Below, in pieces: positions 23,448 through 34,000 of a stretch of DNA of 64,000 nucleotides; within the stretch, counting starts at the first letter, position 1, and each line of letters begins with the position of its first letter. A program made the translations under genes and the position numbers. The stretch is taken from the NCBI GenBank assembly GCA_030248295.1, contig JASANH010000455.1, positions 186,001 through 250,000 of the forward strand. The letters are read 5' to 3'. This DNA comes from Mesodorylaimus sp. YZB2_4 (taxonomy: Eukaryota > Nematoda > Enoplea > Dorylaimida > Dorylaimidae). Below the pieces are notes generated by a model. The model did not search any database and was not told where the DNA came from. It saw only the letters and a list, made by a program, of their open reading frames with translations.

Positions 23448-24177
23448 TGTCCCAATCAGTCATGCGCAGAACCTATCCTTATCACCGCGAAGACTCAGCC
23501 AGCCGACATGACATGCCCACGCTGCAACACCCTCGTCGGCAAAGAAACAATTGCTCGAGCCCAAGAAATCATGAATGCAGTCCCCTCCAAGTTGTCAGTC
23601 TGTGCCATCAGCCATGATAAACTTGATAAATATCGATCCATGTTGGACAATGCCAAGAGCTTCTCGCACTCAGATAACGTCTACTTGAACCGCTTGGTCA
23701 CAGCTTACACGGAAATGACCGGTGGTCAGGACACGCAACGATGCGGTATCGACGCCTTGACTTCGGTGTACGAGAACTATAAGAAGTAAGGCTATCTGTG
23801 CGTCACAGCCCCCTCACAATGTGCACTTCTTCAGATACTACCCAGCCACGGATCGCCACATTAGGTATCACTTGTTGCATTTGATTAAAGCACTGATTGA
23901 GCGAGGCCAGAGGGAAGATGCGACACCATATGCATTCGAGGCCATGAACGTGTTCGAGGTGTGCTTCGGTATTGAGCACCCGTACTACTTGAAGACCCTC
24001 GCTTTGTGGACCTACTTGGACATGGGGGCCGAGAAGACGAATCAAGACCTGATAGAGTTGATGAATTTCAATTACAATCGGCCAGTTGACCTGACAGCAT
24101 TGATTGAAAAGAGTCAACATAAGTACTGGAATGGTGCTGGATGTGCTCTTGTTTCGTTCTCTTGTACAACTCTGTGA
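23448..24177 (+). pseudogene. SMYD-type methyltransferase C-terminal fragment
   Basis: Exons 23448-23785 and from 23835 join in phase. The first begins right after TTTTTCAG with CPNQSCAEPILI and continues to MTCPRCNTLVG, the zinc-binding post-SET cysteine cluster of SMYD proteins. The second, YYPATDRHIRYHLLHLIKAL through ECC-like VFEVCFGIEHPYYLK, is the TPR-like C-terminal helical domain. The MYND finger and SET catalytic core are not found upstream: only 480 bp separate this from the divergent CK1 gene. It is therefore a truncated duplicate, unless distant 5' exons span the kinase. The end after GAA-AAG-AGT-CAA (about 24130) is uncertain; a donor at AATG|GTGCTG near 24133 is possible. Confidence 0.65.
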
Positions 24178-24179
24178 CT

Positions 24180-24763
24180 GGATTCGATCGTTTTGCAGCA
24201 ACTTGGAGAAGAAGACTGGCAGACTGTGTGATGCCGATATTTGCCCTTCCCTCCAGTCGAGTACACTCTCTTCGAAGAGTATTGTCCCTCTTATCGGCCT
24301 AAACATATTCACTGACCTAACCTGCCAGAAAACCAACATACGCATGAGCCTAATGCTTTCAGGTCCGTATACGTGGGCACATGTCACATGGAGGCCCGCC
24401 ATACCTTAGTCCCATGGACAGATTGAATGAGGCAAATATGCAATGCTAGATGTTAGTCAAACTGGTCATACTCGGCTGCAGTGCCCTGTTCATCGCTGGG
24501 GCGGTAATTTTGGCACCAAGTGAGACGGAAGACGGTGCTACTGGTCGGGCGCATCATTCTACGATTGGCAATAGGTAAGTCGGCTCAGCCAAGAGCGATG
24601 CTAGTGCGGTTTTTCGCACGACGAAACGACTGGCCAATCACCTCTCGCACAAGTTTTTTTCCCGACAGAAATGCGCCGCGATCACACTCATCACAGCACG
24701 ACACCACGACTTGCCACTCGCATCACAGGACGATCACGATCACGACACATCACAGCGTCGGCC
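24180..24763. other. Spacer, no gene seen
   Basis: Contains a short segment near 24395-24455 that resembles 30860-30925 (a CGCCATACC(T/C)(T/C)AG core and later AATGCTAG). No gene was recognised. Confidence 0.45.
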
Positions 24764-26067
24764 TCACTTCTTTTTGTTGTCCTCGAACGACTTTTTCAGC
24801 ATCGCCTCACGCTCGCGATCGTCGACCATCATGGTGGCCATGGGCACGGCTTGCGTCGCTTGGAAGTGCTCGCCCTTTGGTTCCCAGTCGAGCGGGCTGT
24901 CCGCCGTGTAGCCTTTGCGTTGACGACACGTCTCCCATGCACGTTTGATCAGGTCGTAGTTGGGCTCATCGGCGTACTGCAGCGTTATGGTGTGGTCGTA
25001 GGCCTCTTGGTACTCGCGCGGGCAGCCTTCCAGCAGGACCTTTCCCCGCTGCGCCAACGAAGCTTCCTTCGACTCGCCCACTTTGGCCATCATTTCCTGC
25101 TGCGACATACCCCGCTGAAACGAAGAGGAAATAAGGCGCAAGCAAGACTCGGAACGAAAGACACTTACGGTGAACTTCAGACTGTCCCACGGAAGCTTGC
25201 CGACCGAGACGTCGACGATCATGAACAGCCAGGACCACAGGTCGTCGCGACGAGACAGCTCTTCCTCCTTGTGGCAGGCCGGCGACGCGAAGCGCACTGT
25301 TCCTCGAAAGCCGAGACGATCACGCGGTCGTCGATGCGATCCATCGGACCTGGTGTACTTGCGGCACATTTAGAAGTCCAGCATGAAGATTCGGCGCAAT
25401 TCCGGCTCGCGACCCACGGCGAAGTTGGCTGGCTTCAAGTCCCGATGCAGATACCTGAAGCAGAGCAGACCGTTGGCGAGAGCAATTTTTGAAAACCCAT
25501 TCTCTTACCCGATCTTGTGCAGCTCTTGAATCGACTCCAGAGTCTCGATGCCCACGAACAGGGACGTGCACAGGCTGAACTGCTTCGAGCGTCCTTCACC
25601 GTGCCCCACGGCTTTCTTCAGATCGTCCAGCGACTTGCCGATCAGCGACATGATGAGGAACCGGAACCGATCCGTCTGCCCCACTGTGATGTAGCGGCAG
25701 AAGTGCTTGGCGTTGATGTCCCGCAGGGCTCGCAGTACGTCTCGTTCCATGGCCAGCAGTTTCATGTAGTCGGGGATGTCCTTGGCTTCGACCTGAATAG
25801 GAAACTGGAACTCTGGGAGAAGCGTAGGTTTCGGGGTGGTGGCCTATCAATATCCCCGTACCCGAATTTCGGCACTGCCATTCAAGGAACGTAGCTTACC
25901 TTCAAGGCGTAGTGCTGGTTCAGATGTTCGCCCTCGACGATGCCCTTGACTTCGTAGACTGCGCCGAACCCACCTTCGCCCAACACGCGCACGTTCTCCC
26001 ATCGACCGTCCAACACCTCGCCCACGGCGATGAACTTCTTCTCGTCTTGCACCTTCTTCGACCCCAT
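24764..26067 (-). pseudogene. CK1/TTBK-like kinase with a stop at the DFG glycine
   Basis: Four exons (26067-25900, 25792-25509, 25454-25169, 25114-24764) join in phase into a near-complete kinase. It has LGEGGFGAVYEV, a YALKVEAKD ATP lysine, a YLHRDLKPANFAVG catalytic loop, LGFRGTVRFASPACH and RRDDLWSWLFMIVD. It ends in a C-terminal QRKGYTADSPLDWEP segment typical of nematode TTBK-like kinases. The DFG motif reads Asp-Phe-TAA-Met-Cys-Arg, the stop occupying 25370-25372 where Gly is invariant. All splice sites and every other motif look intact, so inactivation would be recent. A base-call error is possible, although Gly codons need two changes to become TAA. The start is the Met before GSKKVQ; an earlier Met at 26088 is also in frame. 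Confidence 0.8.
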
Positions 26068-26088
26068 TTCTACTCTCGACCGACGCAC

Positions 26089-26832
26089 GAACTCACCAAC
26101 CGACCGATCTCGACGAAACCACGCACTCGGAATGACTGACCGCCCCTGGTCGTCTCCATTGTAATGTCATTACACTGCCAACTTCTTTCGAGCTGTCTGC
26201 GGTAGATTTCACGATGCCAGGGTAAGTTGGTGCAGAAAGGCACCCATCCCTTAAAGGCCCGATCCTGCTTTGCCAGTCCGTCATGACTTATGCCACCAAT
26301 GTGTAGTGAGGATGTGTTTGAATTGCCGATGAGTACACCCCACACCATGTCGCCCGTTCATCTTATTTCAGTCCGCATACAGGCTGGTATCAGCAGCAGC
26401 CTGCTAGCCTCCAAGGAGATTGTGTCTTCTTGGCCGTTGACAGTAGGCGCTGCTCGTTGAGTGCCCCATAGATGCTGGCTAGTTTTGAAGTGACAAAAAA
26501 AAAGCGCGAAGCTTCTTACTCTACTCACGAAGCTGACCGACATTTTTTCTGATTGGACCAATATACACCACAGCTCACAGCAGATTTCTCGAACCGACCG
26601 CCCAGTAGACGTCCGCGACAGCAAATGAGGAGTCCACCATTTCACTCACGATCTGTTCGTAACCAGTTACTCACAAGACTCTTTAAATTAGCCTCAAACC
26701 CAGCGCGCACCCAAGCCCATCACATTCACAACACTATAGTTGATGTAAACCAGATATCATGGCAGCCAGATGCCCTAGACCGATCACTTCAGTCTGGGCC
26801 GTGAGTCGAGTGCGGCCAGTTGTGGGTGTACG
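26089..26832. other. Intergenic, no gene seen
   Basis: Divergent spacer between the minus-strand kinase and the plus-strand kinase fragment. No coding exon was recognised. Confidence 0.5.
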
Positions 26833-27120
26833 ATGGACCAAAACTTCGTGTTCGAGCCCGAAGAAATTATTGTCGGAGGAAACCAGCGGCGGTGGAGGAC
26901 TGTTGACTGCGGGTGGCTTCGGCAGCGCTTACGTGGCGGCTGACGTTGCGACGGGCGATCAGTGCGCCATCAAAGTGGAATCATTGAACGTGAAGAAGCC
27001 TGTCTTGAAGGCAAGTCCCTCGGAAAAGGGGACCCTCAAAGAACTAACCCGCCAGTCTTGTTTCAGATGGCATTCAAGGTGCTGGCGGAACTGCCCAGAG
27101 TGACCCTGCATGTGTATCGA
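26833..27120 (+). pseudogene. CK1/TTBK-like kinase N-lobe fragment with frame break
   Basis: The ATG at 26833 opens a frame with FVFEPEEIIVGGNQRRW. After that the kinase similarity moves to another frame: LTAGGFGSAYVAADVATG, then CAIKVESLNVKKPVLK. The shift lies near 26890-26905. A GC-type donor (GCAAGT) at about 27011 and an acceptor at 27066 would append MAFKVLAELPR, the start of the alpha-C region. After this the similarity ends, with no catalytic loop before the PTP gene. This is a truncated, frame-broken relative of the two neighbouring kinases. Confidence 0.7.
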
Positions 27121-27332
27121 TTTCTCGGTTTAGGATGGCCTCACCCTTGTTTCATATCATGCTTTACACTATCGCACCTGTCCTATGCTGTAAATAAATC
27201 CCTCTTTACAGCCGGAGTCTACTCTGCATTGTAAAGACCGCCTTCTTTTCCTGTTCCCCCGGGCTGGCCTTCATTCGTGACTGGTGATCACTGGCGAACG
27301 GTTGGTTGCGAAGATCGGATCGTGCGGCGAGA

Positions 27333-28374
27333 ATGGGGGACGCGAGCTTGTCGGCGCAGGTGCAGTCACAATCGCAGGTGGAGAACATGCACGACTGGTG
27401 CGAGCGGTTACGAAGAAAAGGCATGCAAAGCCTGATGGAAGAGTTCAACGCGATCAGATCGGAGCCGCTGGCCGGAACGACGACGGCGTGCGAGCAGAAC
27501 GCGGCGCTCAACCGATACAACAACATTACGCTGCTGGACAACACGAGGGTGATCCTGAGCGACGGGCTGGCCCAGCAGTACATCCACGCCAGTTACGTGG
27601 ACGGCTACAACCGGCAGAAAGCGTACATCATCTCGCAGGTGAGTGCAGGGTGGCAGGTGAGTGCGGTCTGGAATAATGCCCTCTGTTCAGGCCCCCGTCC
27701 CACCGGCCATCGTCGACTACTGGCGGATGGTGTGGCAAGAGCGAATCACGTTGATCGTCTGTCTGACGTCGTTGAAAGAGCGAGGCGGCGCCAAAGCCGA
27801 CATCTTCTTCCCGCCCGAAATGTCGAGGCCTTTCCGAGCCGGCCCGTTTCGCATCATTGCCGAGTCGATCAATCCGATACCAGGCCATCGTCGAGTCATG
27901 TTGGTCCACTTGCGGCTGACTTGCTGGTTCGCCAAAAGAGGGGCGCCTCCTCGCCTCGTCATCATGATCTACTACGGCAACTGGCCGGACACGGCGGTAA
28001 GTGAGCAGGGGACGGGACGGGCTTCGGCCTGCTCCATTCTTGCTTGCTTTCAGGTGCCGCAGGACACGGCCCAATTCCTCAAGTTCGTTCGGCTGATCAA
28101 AATGTTCGAAGTGTGGACAGGGGATCGCGCTCCGCTTGGTGCTCGTCCTCCCGCCTTGGTTCACTGCAGCGCCGGCGTGGGTCGTTCAGCCACGTTGGTA
28201 GCGTGTCGAATCGCTATGGATCAACTCGAGGCCACCGAAATGGTCGACGTGCCCGCCCTCGTGCGAAGAATGCGACGTCAACGAGCCATGGCCGTCCAAA
28301 ACGTGCTGCAGTACGTCTTCATCAACCTGCTCGTCGCCGAGGCCACTCGTCAGCGTCGAATGCAGTTCCAGTGA
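27333..28374 (+). CDS. Classical protein tyrosine phosphatase, single domain
   Basis: Three exons (27333-27638, 27691-27996, 28054-28374) join in phase to 310 aa. The phosphotyrosine-binding region has NRYNNITLLDNTRVIL and YIHASYVDGYNRQKAYI, followed by DYWRMVWQERITLIVCLT. The mobile loop is NWPDTAVPQ with the general-acid Asp. The P-loop HCSAGVGRSAT carries the catalytic Cys and Arg. A Q-loop-like QNVLQYVF lies near the end. It hydrolyses phosphotyrosine and, having no signal peptide or membrane segment, should be cytosolic. Lone PTP domains of about 300 residues are expanded in nematodes and often sperm-enriched. Introns are short (52 and 57 bp). The start is the first ATG. Confidence 0.92.
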
Positions 28375-28551
28375 ACCGTCGTCCACACTGTGATTCGTGA
28401 TCGTCAGTGACTGAGTGATACGCCAGATTGGTACTCGTTTGTGTGTCTTTCGATGTGGATTCGGGAGGCTGCCTTGCGATCGTAACGGTGATCAGGGATC
28501 AAGGTACAAACGTGTACCGAAAAAACAACAGTTGAGGCAGTCCCCATTCCG
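28375..28551. other. 3' flank of the PTP gene
   Basis: Short spacer, presumably 3' UTR. No distinct feature was seen. Confidence 0.4.
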
Positions 28552-30241
28552 CGCTCATAAACACAATGGATTGAACAGTGAATATTCCTGCAAGATTTGA
28601 TTCCTGAGGCCGTATTCCAGAAGCGTTTTCTTGTGAGGTTTTCCAGTCAGCTGGGTAGTTTCCTCCGAGGTCACAGTAAACCCTATTACAGAAACAATTC
28701 CGCTGACTGTTTTCCTGTCAGCGGGTCAAGTTTTCCAGCAAGCTTAAAGGGTTCACACAAAATGCTATTCCAGAAACTTCCCTTGGAGAAAAGTTCCTGC
28801 GAGTTTGACCACCTCGCAGGAAAAAACGTTTAGGTGGTCGAGAGCACCTAAAATCGGGGTTCCTGCGAGGTTTGTCTATGGTTTAACATAGTCGTGCTGC
28901 TAAAATGGATCTCGTTGAGCTCGATGAGAACAAATATTTGTCGAACTTAACGTCCGGCAATTTTTTATTACCGCATCGATTCGCACAGAGATTACGATGA
29001 CCAAAAACGTATCACTCGCTATCGTTTACGAAGAATGAAGGCAATCCCTTGTCATCCTTGCTTAGCCACGACCTAAGGCGAAAGACTCGTCGTCATAATG
29101 CTTCGATGAAGAATTGAGCAGCAGCTGCTTACTGTGCTTTGATTTTATGCAAGCAATAAGCCATATCAATTGCTCGATTGTGATTAGCCTAGCATTTCAC
29201 AACTACTGTAGCTATATCGAAAATGATTACAGCTGTCTCCGAAGCAGTTTGCAAAAAAGTCAGGTACATTAAAGGTAGTTCCTGAAGGCGCTTATGCTCA
29301 AGAATGTGTGCAAGGTTGGGTGTGAGCAAATTTTAGTGAGGCTGGGCGGTTCAGACGTCTCGAGAAAACCCTAAGCAATATCGAAATCAAAAGAGTACAC
29401 GTCTGTCAACGTGGAAGTAGCGTACGACCATCATTATATGAATTCACTAATATACTGTACATACACAGTTGGAGTCATCCCACAACTCGCACATTTTTCG
29501 ACAAAGCTGCCTGTGGGATATCGTCGAGGTATTACCAGCGAGGGATCATTTCAGTCGACTCGGCCTATCCGCGCTGAAAATGGCTTCCACTATGACACCA
29601 TTCAAAGAGCCTCTTTGAAATGAGAGTCAACGGAAGTATAACAGGGCTCACAAGAAAACGAGGGCGAGAATCGAGAACACAATCGACAAGTGGAAGCGGC
29701 ATTTTGGATGACTTCATTCTGAGTCTCGTTGGGCACAAAACTGGCTGCATGGATATGGTTGGCCGCACGGTGCTTCGACTGGCACATGCCCGACTTTTTT
29801 GCAGAAAACAACATAGATGAAGGACATCGTGATCGCCGATGACAACAAAAATGATCAATTGACTTTTTCTGGGCTTAGGCGACGAGACTGACGCAGTTCC
29901 ATTTCATCCCATATCATGTGTGAGTGCCTGAACATGTAGTCACTTGGTTGAAACCGTAAAATCCACTGAGCTAATTCCTTCCAGCTCACTGGAAGTTTCC
30001 TTTGAGGTCACTGTGCTTCTGGAATAGGGTCACCTCGCTGGGCGATTTTCCATTAAGCTCACAGGAAAGTTCCGTCGAGCTCCAAGAGATTTTACCCTGC
30101 GAGCTTGAAGGAAAGTTCCAGTGACCTTGAAGGAAAATTTTCCTTTCACCTCGAGGTTTCCTTCGAGTTTCTGGAATACGGCCTCGCTCAAAAACACAAC
30201 TGAATTGAACAGTGAATATTCCTGCAAGATTTGATTCCTGA
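28552..30241. mobile_element. Putative non-autonomous element with inverted ends inside direct repeats
   Basis: A perfect 17-bp inverted repeat, GAGGCCGTATTCCAGAA at 28606-28622 and its complement at 30169-30185, bounds about 1.58 kb. Just outside and overlapping it are near-identical 56-bp direct repeats at 28552-28607 and 30185-30241, the last 35 bases identical (GAACAGTGAATATTCCTGCA and on). Subterminal sequence on both sides is full of related TTCC/GAGGT motifs and CCCTATT(C/A)CAGAA. It also has a perfect 10-bp hairpin, TTCCTGCGAG at 28794 with its partner at 28813. No transposase was recognised inside. The direct repeats are far too long for an ordinary target-site duplication. Confidence 0.6.
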
Positions 30242-31097
30242 TATTTCATCATGTGTAAGAGCGAGGTATTCTCGAAGAGAAGACAAAGATAGCAAGACTG
30301 GCATTGGAGAGGACGTTTAGGTCGCGCCACGCAGGCTTCATCGGACCGAGTGGCATACAAGGGCATATATACGCGATCAATGCCACAATATCCTTCCGAC
30401 GACGCAGACGAAAACATGTCCGAAGATCCGCATACGTTGCGCGGCTGGCGAACAGCGCGTGCAGCTCCAGCGAGTCAGATAGGGCTTAGCTGAAGCTCTT
30501 AACTCTAGCTGATGGACAAAGACAAGCTCAAGTCTTCTTGCTCGGATGGGGTCACATCGGCAAAAAAGTTGGAGGCCAGTTTGCAAACGACAAACCCTCT
30601 CATACCTTGCAGTGGGTGACTCACCCGTGCTGCCGTGTGTGCTGGGTCCTTGCACTTGCTTAGAAACTTTGACTGCCGGCTGGCTGCAGGCTGCAGGCAA
30701 AAATGGGCTTCGGCCCACAAAAAACAGCAGCTTCGAGTTGAAGCCGCGAGAGAAATCTACACTATTGAAGATATTCTGACTGTTGATGCGCCTAGCTCAC
30801 GAGATTCACTGGGCGAGGATCAGCCTGCATCTGTCGAATCTATGCCCTAGCCCACATTCTGGCCTCGCCATACCTCAGCCCCACGGACTGACGCAAAAAC
30901 GAAATGCTAGTTCTTAGACCTGACGGAACACTCAAGAATCAAATTTTTCCCGTCTTTCTCCCACGCTACTAGTTGCAAAATACGAATTCAAAAGAAGCCA
31001 ATCATCAAATACATCCAAATTATCTCCTCTAATCATAGGCGTACTCTTCTAAATTAACCCAAACCCCGAAGATGTACTTTTTCCAAAATTCTTCCGC
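30242..31097. other. Intergenic, no gene seen
   Basis: No gene was seen. It carries the second copy of the short segment related to 24395-24455 (at about 30860-30925), and the 3' flank of the LOTUS-Tudor gene. Confidence 0.45.
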
Positions 31098-34000
31098 TCA
31101 CGACGATTGCATCAGCTCGTTCTCCTTCTTCGTCAACCATTCCACGTTGCGTTCCAACCACGACAAACGATCGACAAATACGTTGTAGAGCTCGGCACTT
31201 ACGCCCGCCATTCTTTTCGTCAAAGAAGCGCTAAAACACAAACATTGACACTGCCTGCACCCTCGCTAGATCGCCCTTGGTCGAAACAGGGGCGGGAGGA
31301 CTAATGCCACTATCGTAAGCACCACCTACCGTTTTCGGCACAAGACGATCCTCGCCAACGCAAAGATTTCCAGATCGGCAACCTGGTCCACATCGTCCAT
31401 ATCCAATTGATTCATCACGTCTTGTTCGAACGTCAAGTCGATCAGCTCCGTCGTGGCGCGATCCATACCTTGCGGCTAAACATGGCCATCATCTTATGGG
31501 AGAATCCAGCAGTCGAAGCCACACCCCTTACGGTCAAGAATGGACTCGATCCATCCAAAGTAGCTTCATCTTCTACAGCCGTTTGGTAGCTGCGCACTGA
31601 GCTGAAACACAAACCGCCTTCCCCTCGAGTCACTTTTCACGCAGCCGCACTTGCTCTCACCTTGTCTCAGCTCCGTCATCAACTTCTTGCACGTTTTCTC
31701 CCAATTCTTGACCCACGTTATCCATGTCCTCGATGACAGCGAGATCGGCATCGAACAACGCATCGTTCAAGAAAGTTCTTTCGCCGTGCGACACTTTCGA
31801 CAAATAAACGTGGGCAACACAGTTCTGAAATGGCGAATGAAACCATTCACGCCGCTAAAAAAAGAGTCAAACGCTGACTTGTATCTTTTGCAAATCGGCT
31901 GTAAGGACTGATGAGCCGCAGAAATCAGCCACAAAGACCCCCGCTTCCGGCGCCCACGTCTGAAACGTATACCGATGTAAGCCCGTGTCCGCGAACCTGC
32001 TCACAGTCTTACTCCTCCGGGCGGCATCAGTCCGGCCAAACAGCTCTCGATCGCTTGAGCTGGCAACGAAAAAAAGTGTCGTACCAAATAAAACACCGAG
32101 TCTGCCTTCACAATGACTTCGGTTCCGTAATCGACCAGCACAACCTGAATCCACAGACCATATATCCACGCTCAAAACACCCGCGTTCTCGCATTACCCT
32201 CGCCTCGCCATTGACAACGTCGGTGACCGATCCACGACACCACTGATTATCCTCGTACAAGCAGGCGCAAACCATTCCAGCCTTCACCTCGGCGATGGGA
32301 ATCCGGGCAGCGTTCGAGGTCGAATAAAAATCACTACGAGACATCGCAGTTCGGTGAGCATGATTTCAAAGAAAATAATTTCGAAAAAACACTTACCCCA
32401 TGTCCGCAATGAGTGCCTCCAATTCGCCATAGACCGAATGCAATTGCATGAAAAATCGTCCCGGAGTATCGACCTGAGCAACTAGAACCTAAAAACATTT
32501 GCGTACAGGCCAGAACCACACAAATATTCTTGATACCAAACCTGGAACTGGCGAGTCGGCTCATCCCCGTCCAACGAGAGAATCGAATCTGGCACCGATT
32601 GAGTAACGAATTTCTCACCAAATTGGACAAAGTCGTGGACTGCACAAACCAGGCATCCCATCAAGGATCGCCCGAACCCATCACACTCAACTTACCGTCA
32701 AAACTGTACTTGGCGACACTCGGAGAAGGATTGCTGCGCATCAGGTAATTGGTCCACGCATTGGTCGAGGGTTTGTAATCTGCTTGAGCAATCAGAACGA
32801 CGCCACCTGAAACGACACTCACGACACCCAGCTCGGAATACTTGAACCAGGCCGAGTTACCTTCGTACATGAAATCGAACACGTCGATATAGTCAAACAA
32901 CTTGATGCTGAAATCGCCTTCGACCTCCTTCAGAGGAAACGGCTTCCCGTAAGCGCGCTAAGCAGCAAACGAAGAAAACATGAAACACGATAGGGCAAAC
33001 AGACTCACCGACCTGATAAGCAGTTTGGATTTGCGTGAGAAACAGCGTCCGATTCGGAGAGTTCATTGCCAGAACCCAGATTTCATCCACCAAGGCATCC
33101 ATATTTTCACTGCCGTTTTCTGCAAAACAAAAAAGTTTCATATCGCAATCAAAAGACAACGAGAAATCATACTTTTGGCTTGGACAGCCTTCGTAGCACT
33201 AGATTCGGCCTTGACTGCAGCTGAAGCACCGAGTGTTAGAAGCGAACCAGTGGCGCTTGATGAATCGACAGCAACGGTCTCCGATGTTCCTGCCCCAAAT
33301 ACCATCATTTCACGGCCGCGGATCGAGGTCCGAAACACGTCTGGCATTTTCTGAATAAGCTCGAGCAGCGACAGCACTCCGAACTGGCTCAAGTCCAAGT
33401 CTCGGTCAGTAACAGTCTGAAACATTTTGCTCGGTCCAGTCTCGCCAAAAACTGGAAAGCAAAAAAAGCGAAATAAATCTGCTTACTCGATACGCAGTCG
33501 GAAAATCCAAAAAGGAAATGCCGGACGGGTATTTTTGCAAAACCTGGAGAAAAGAGAAATCAATCGCCGAAATCAAGTCTGGAAAATTCACTCACTTTTT
33601 GCATTTGCCGCTTCATCTCGGCCCACGACAAATTCGGCGACGCGCTCGGCTGCTTCGACTGATTTATCATGGCCAGATTCTTTGGCGCCACGGCTGGCAT
33701 GGCGTCAGCGAGACTGGCCATAGTCGACAAGGAGTCGCGGCGAGCAGACTTTGGCTTAATATAGGCATGACCCGAGCTCATCACGACTTCGCAAATGTCT
33801 GCGCAAGATTGCCGTACGAAATCGAGTCCGACGCTGCAATTTTGCTTGAAATGGTGAAGATACGCGTCTTGAAACACCGACCATTCTATTCCATTCTTGT
33901 ATCTCGAAAGCAGTTCCAGAATACGATTTTTTAAAGAAACGATAGCCGAATGGGTGTGATACGACTGGCTCGAAGACACTGCGGCTTGCTGCTCTCGCAA

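Noticed and set aside
24671-25492. 273-codon plus-strand open frame
   Set aside because: It is fully antisense to the CK1/TTBK-like gene, whose exons and splice sites explain the region; its composition is a by-product of that coding strand.
31905-31935. Hammerhead-ribozyme-like CTGATGA...GAAA
   Set aside because: The intervening helix II cannot form and the stretch lies in or beside Tudor-domain coding sequence on the other strand.
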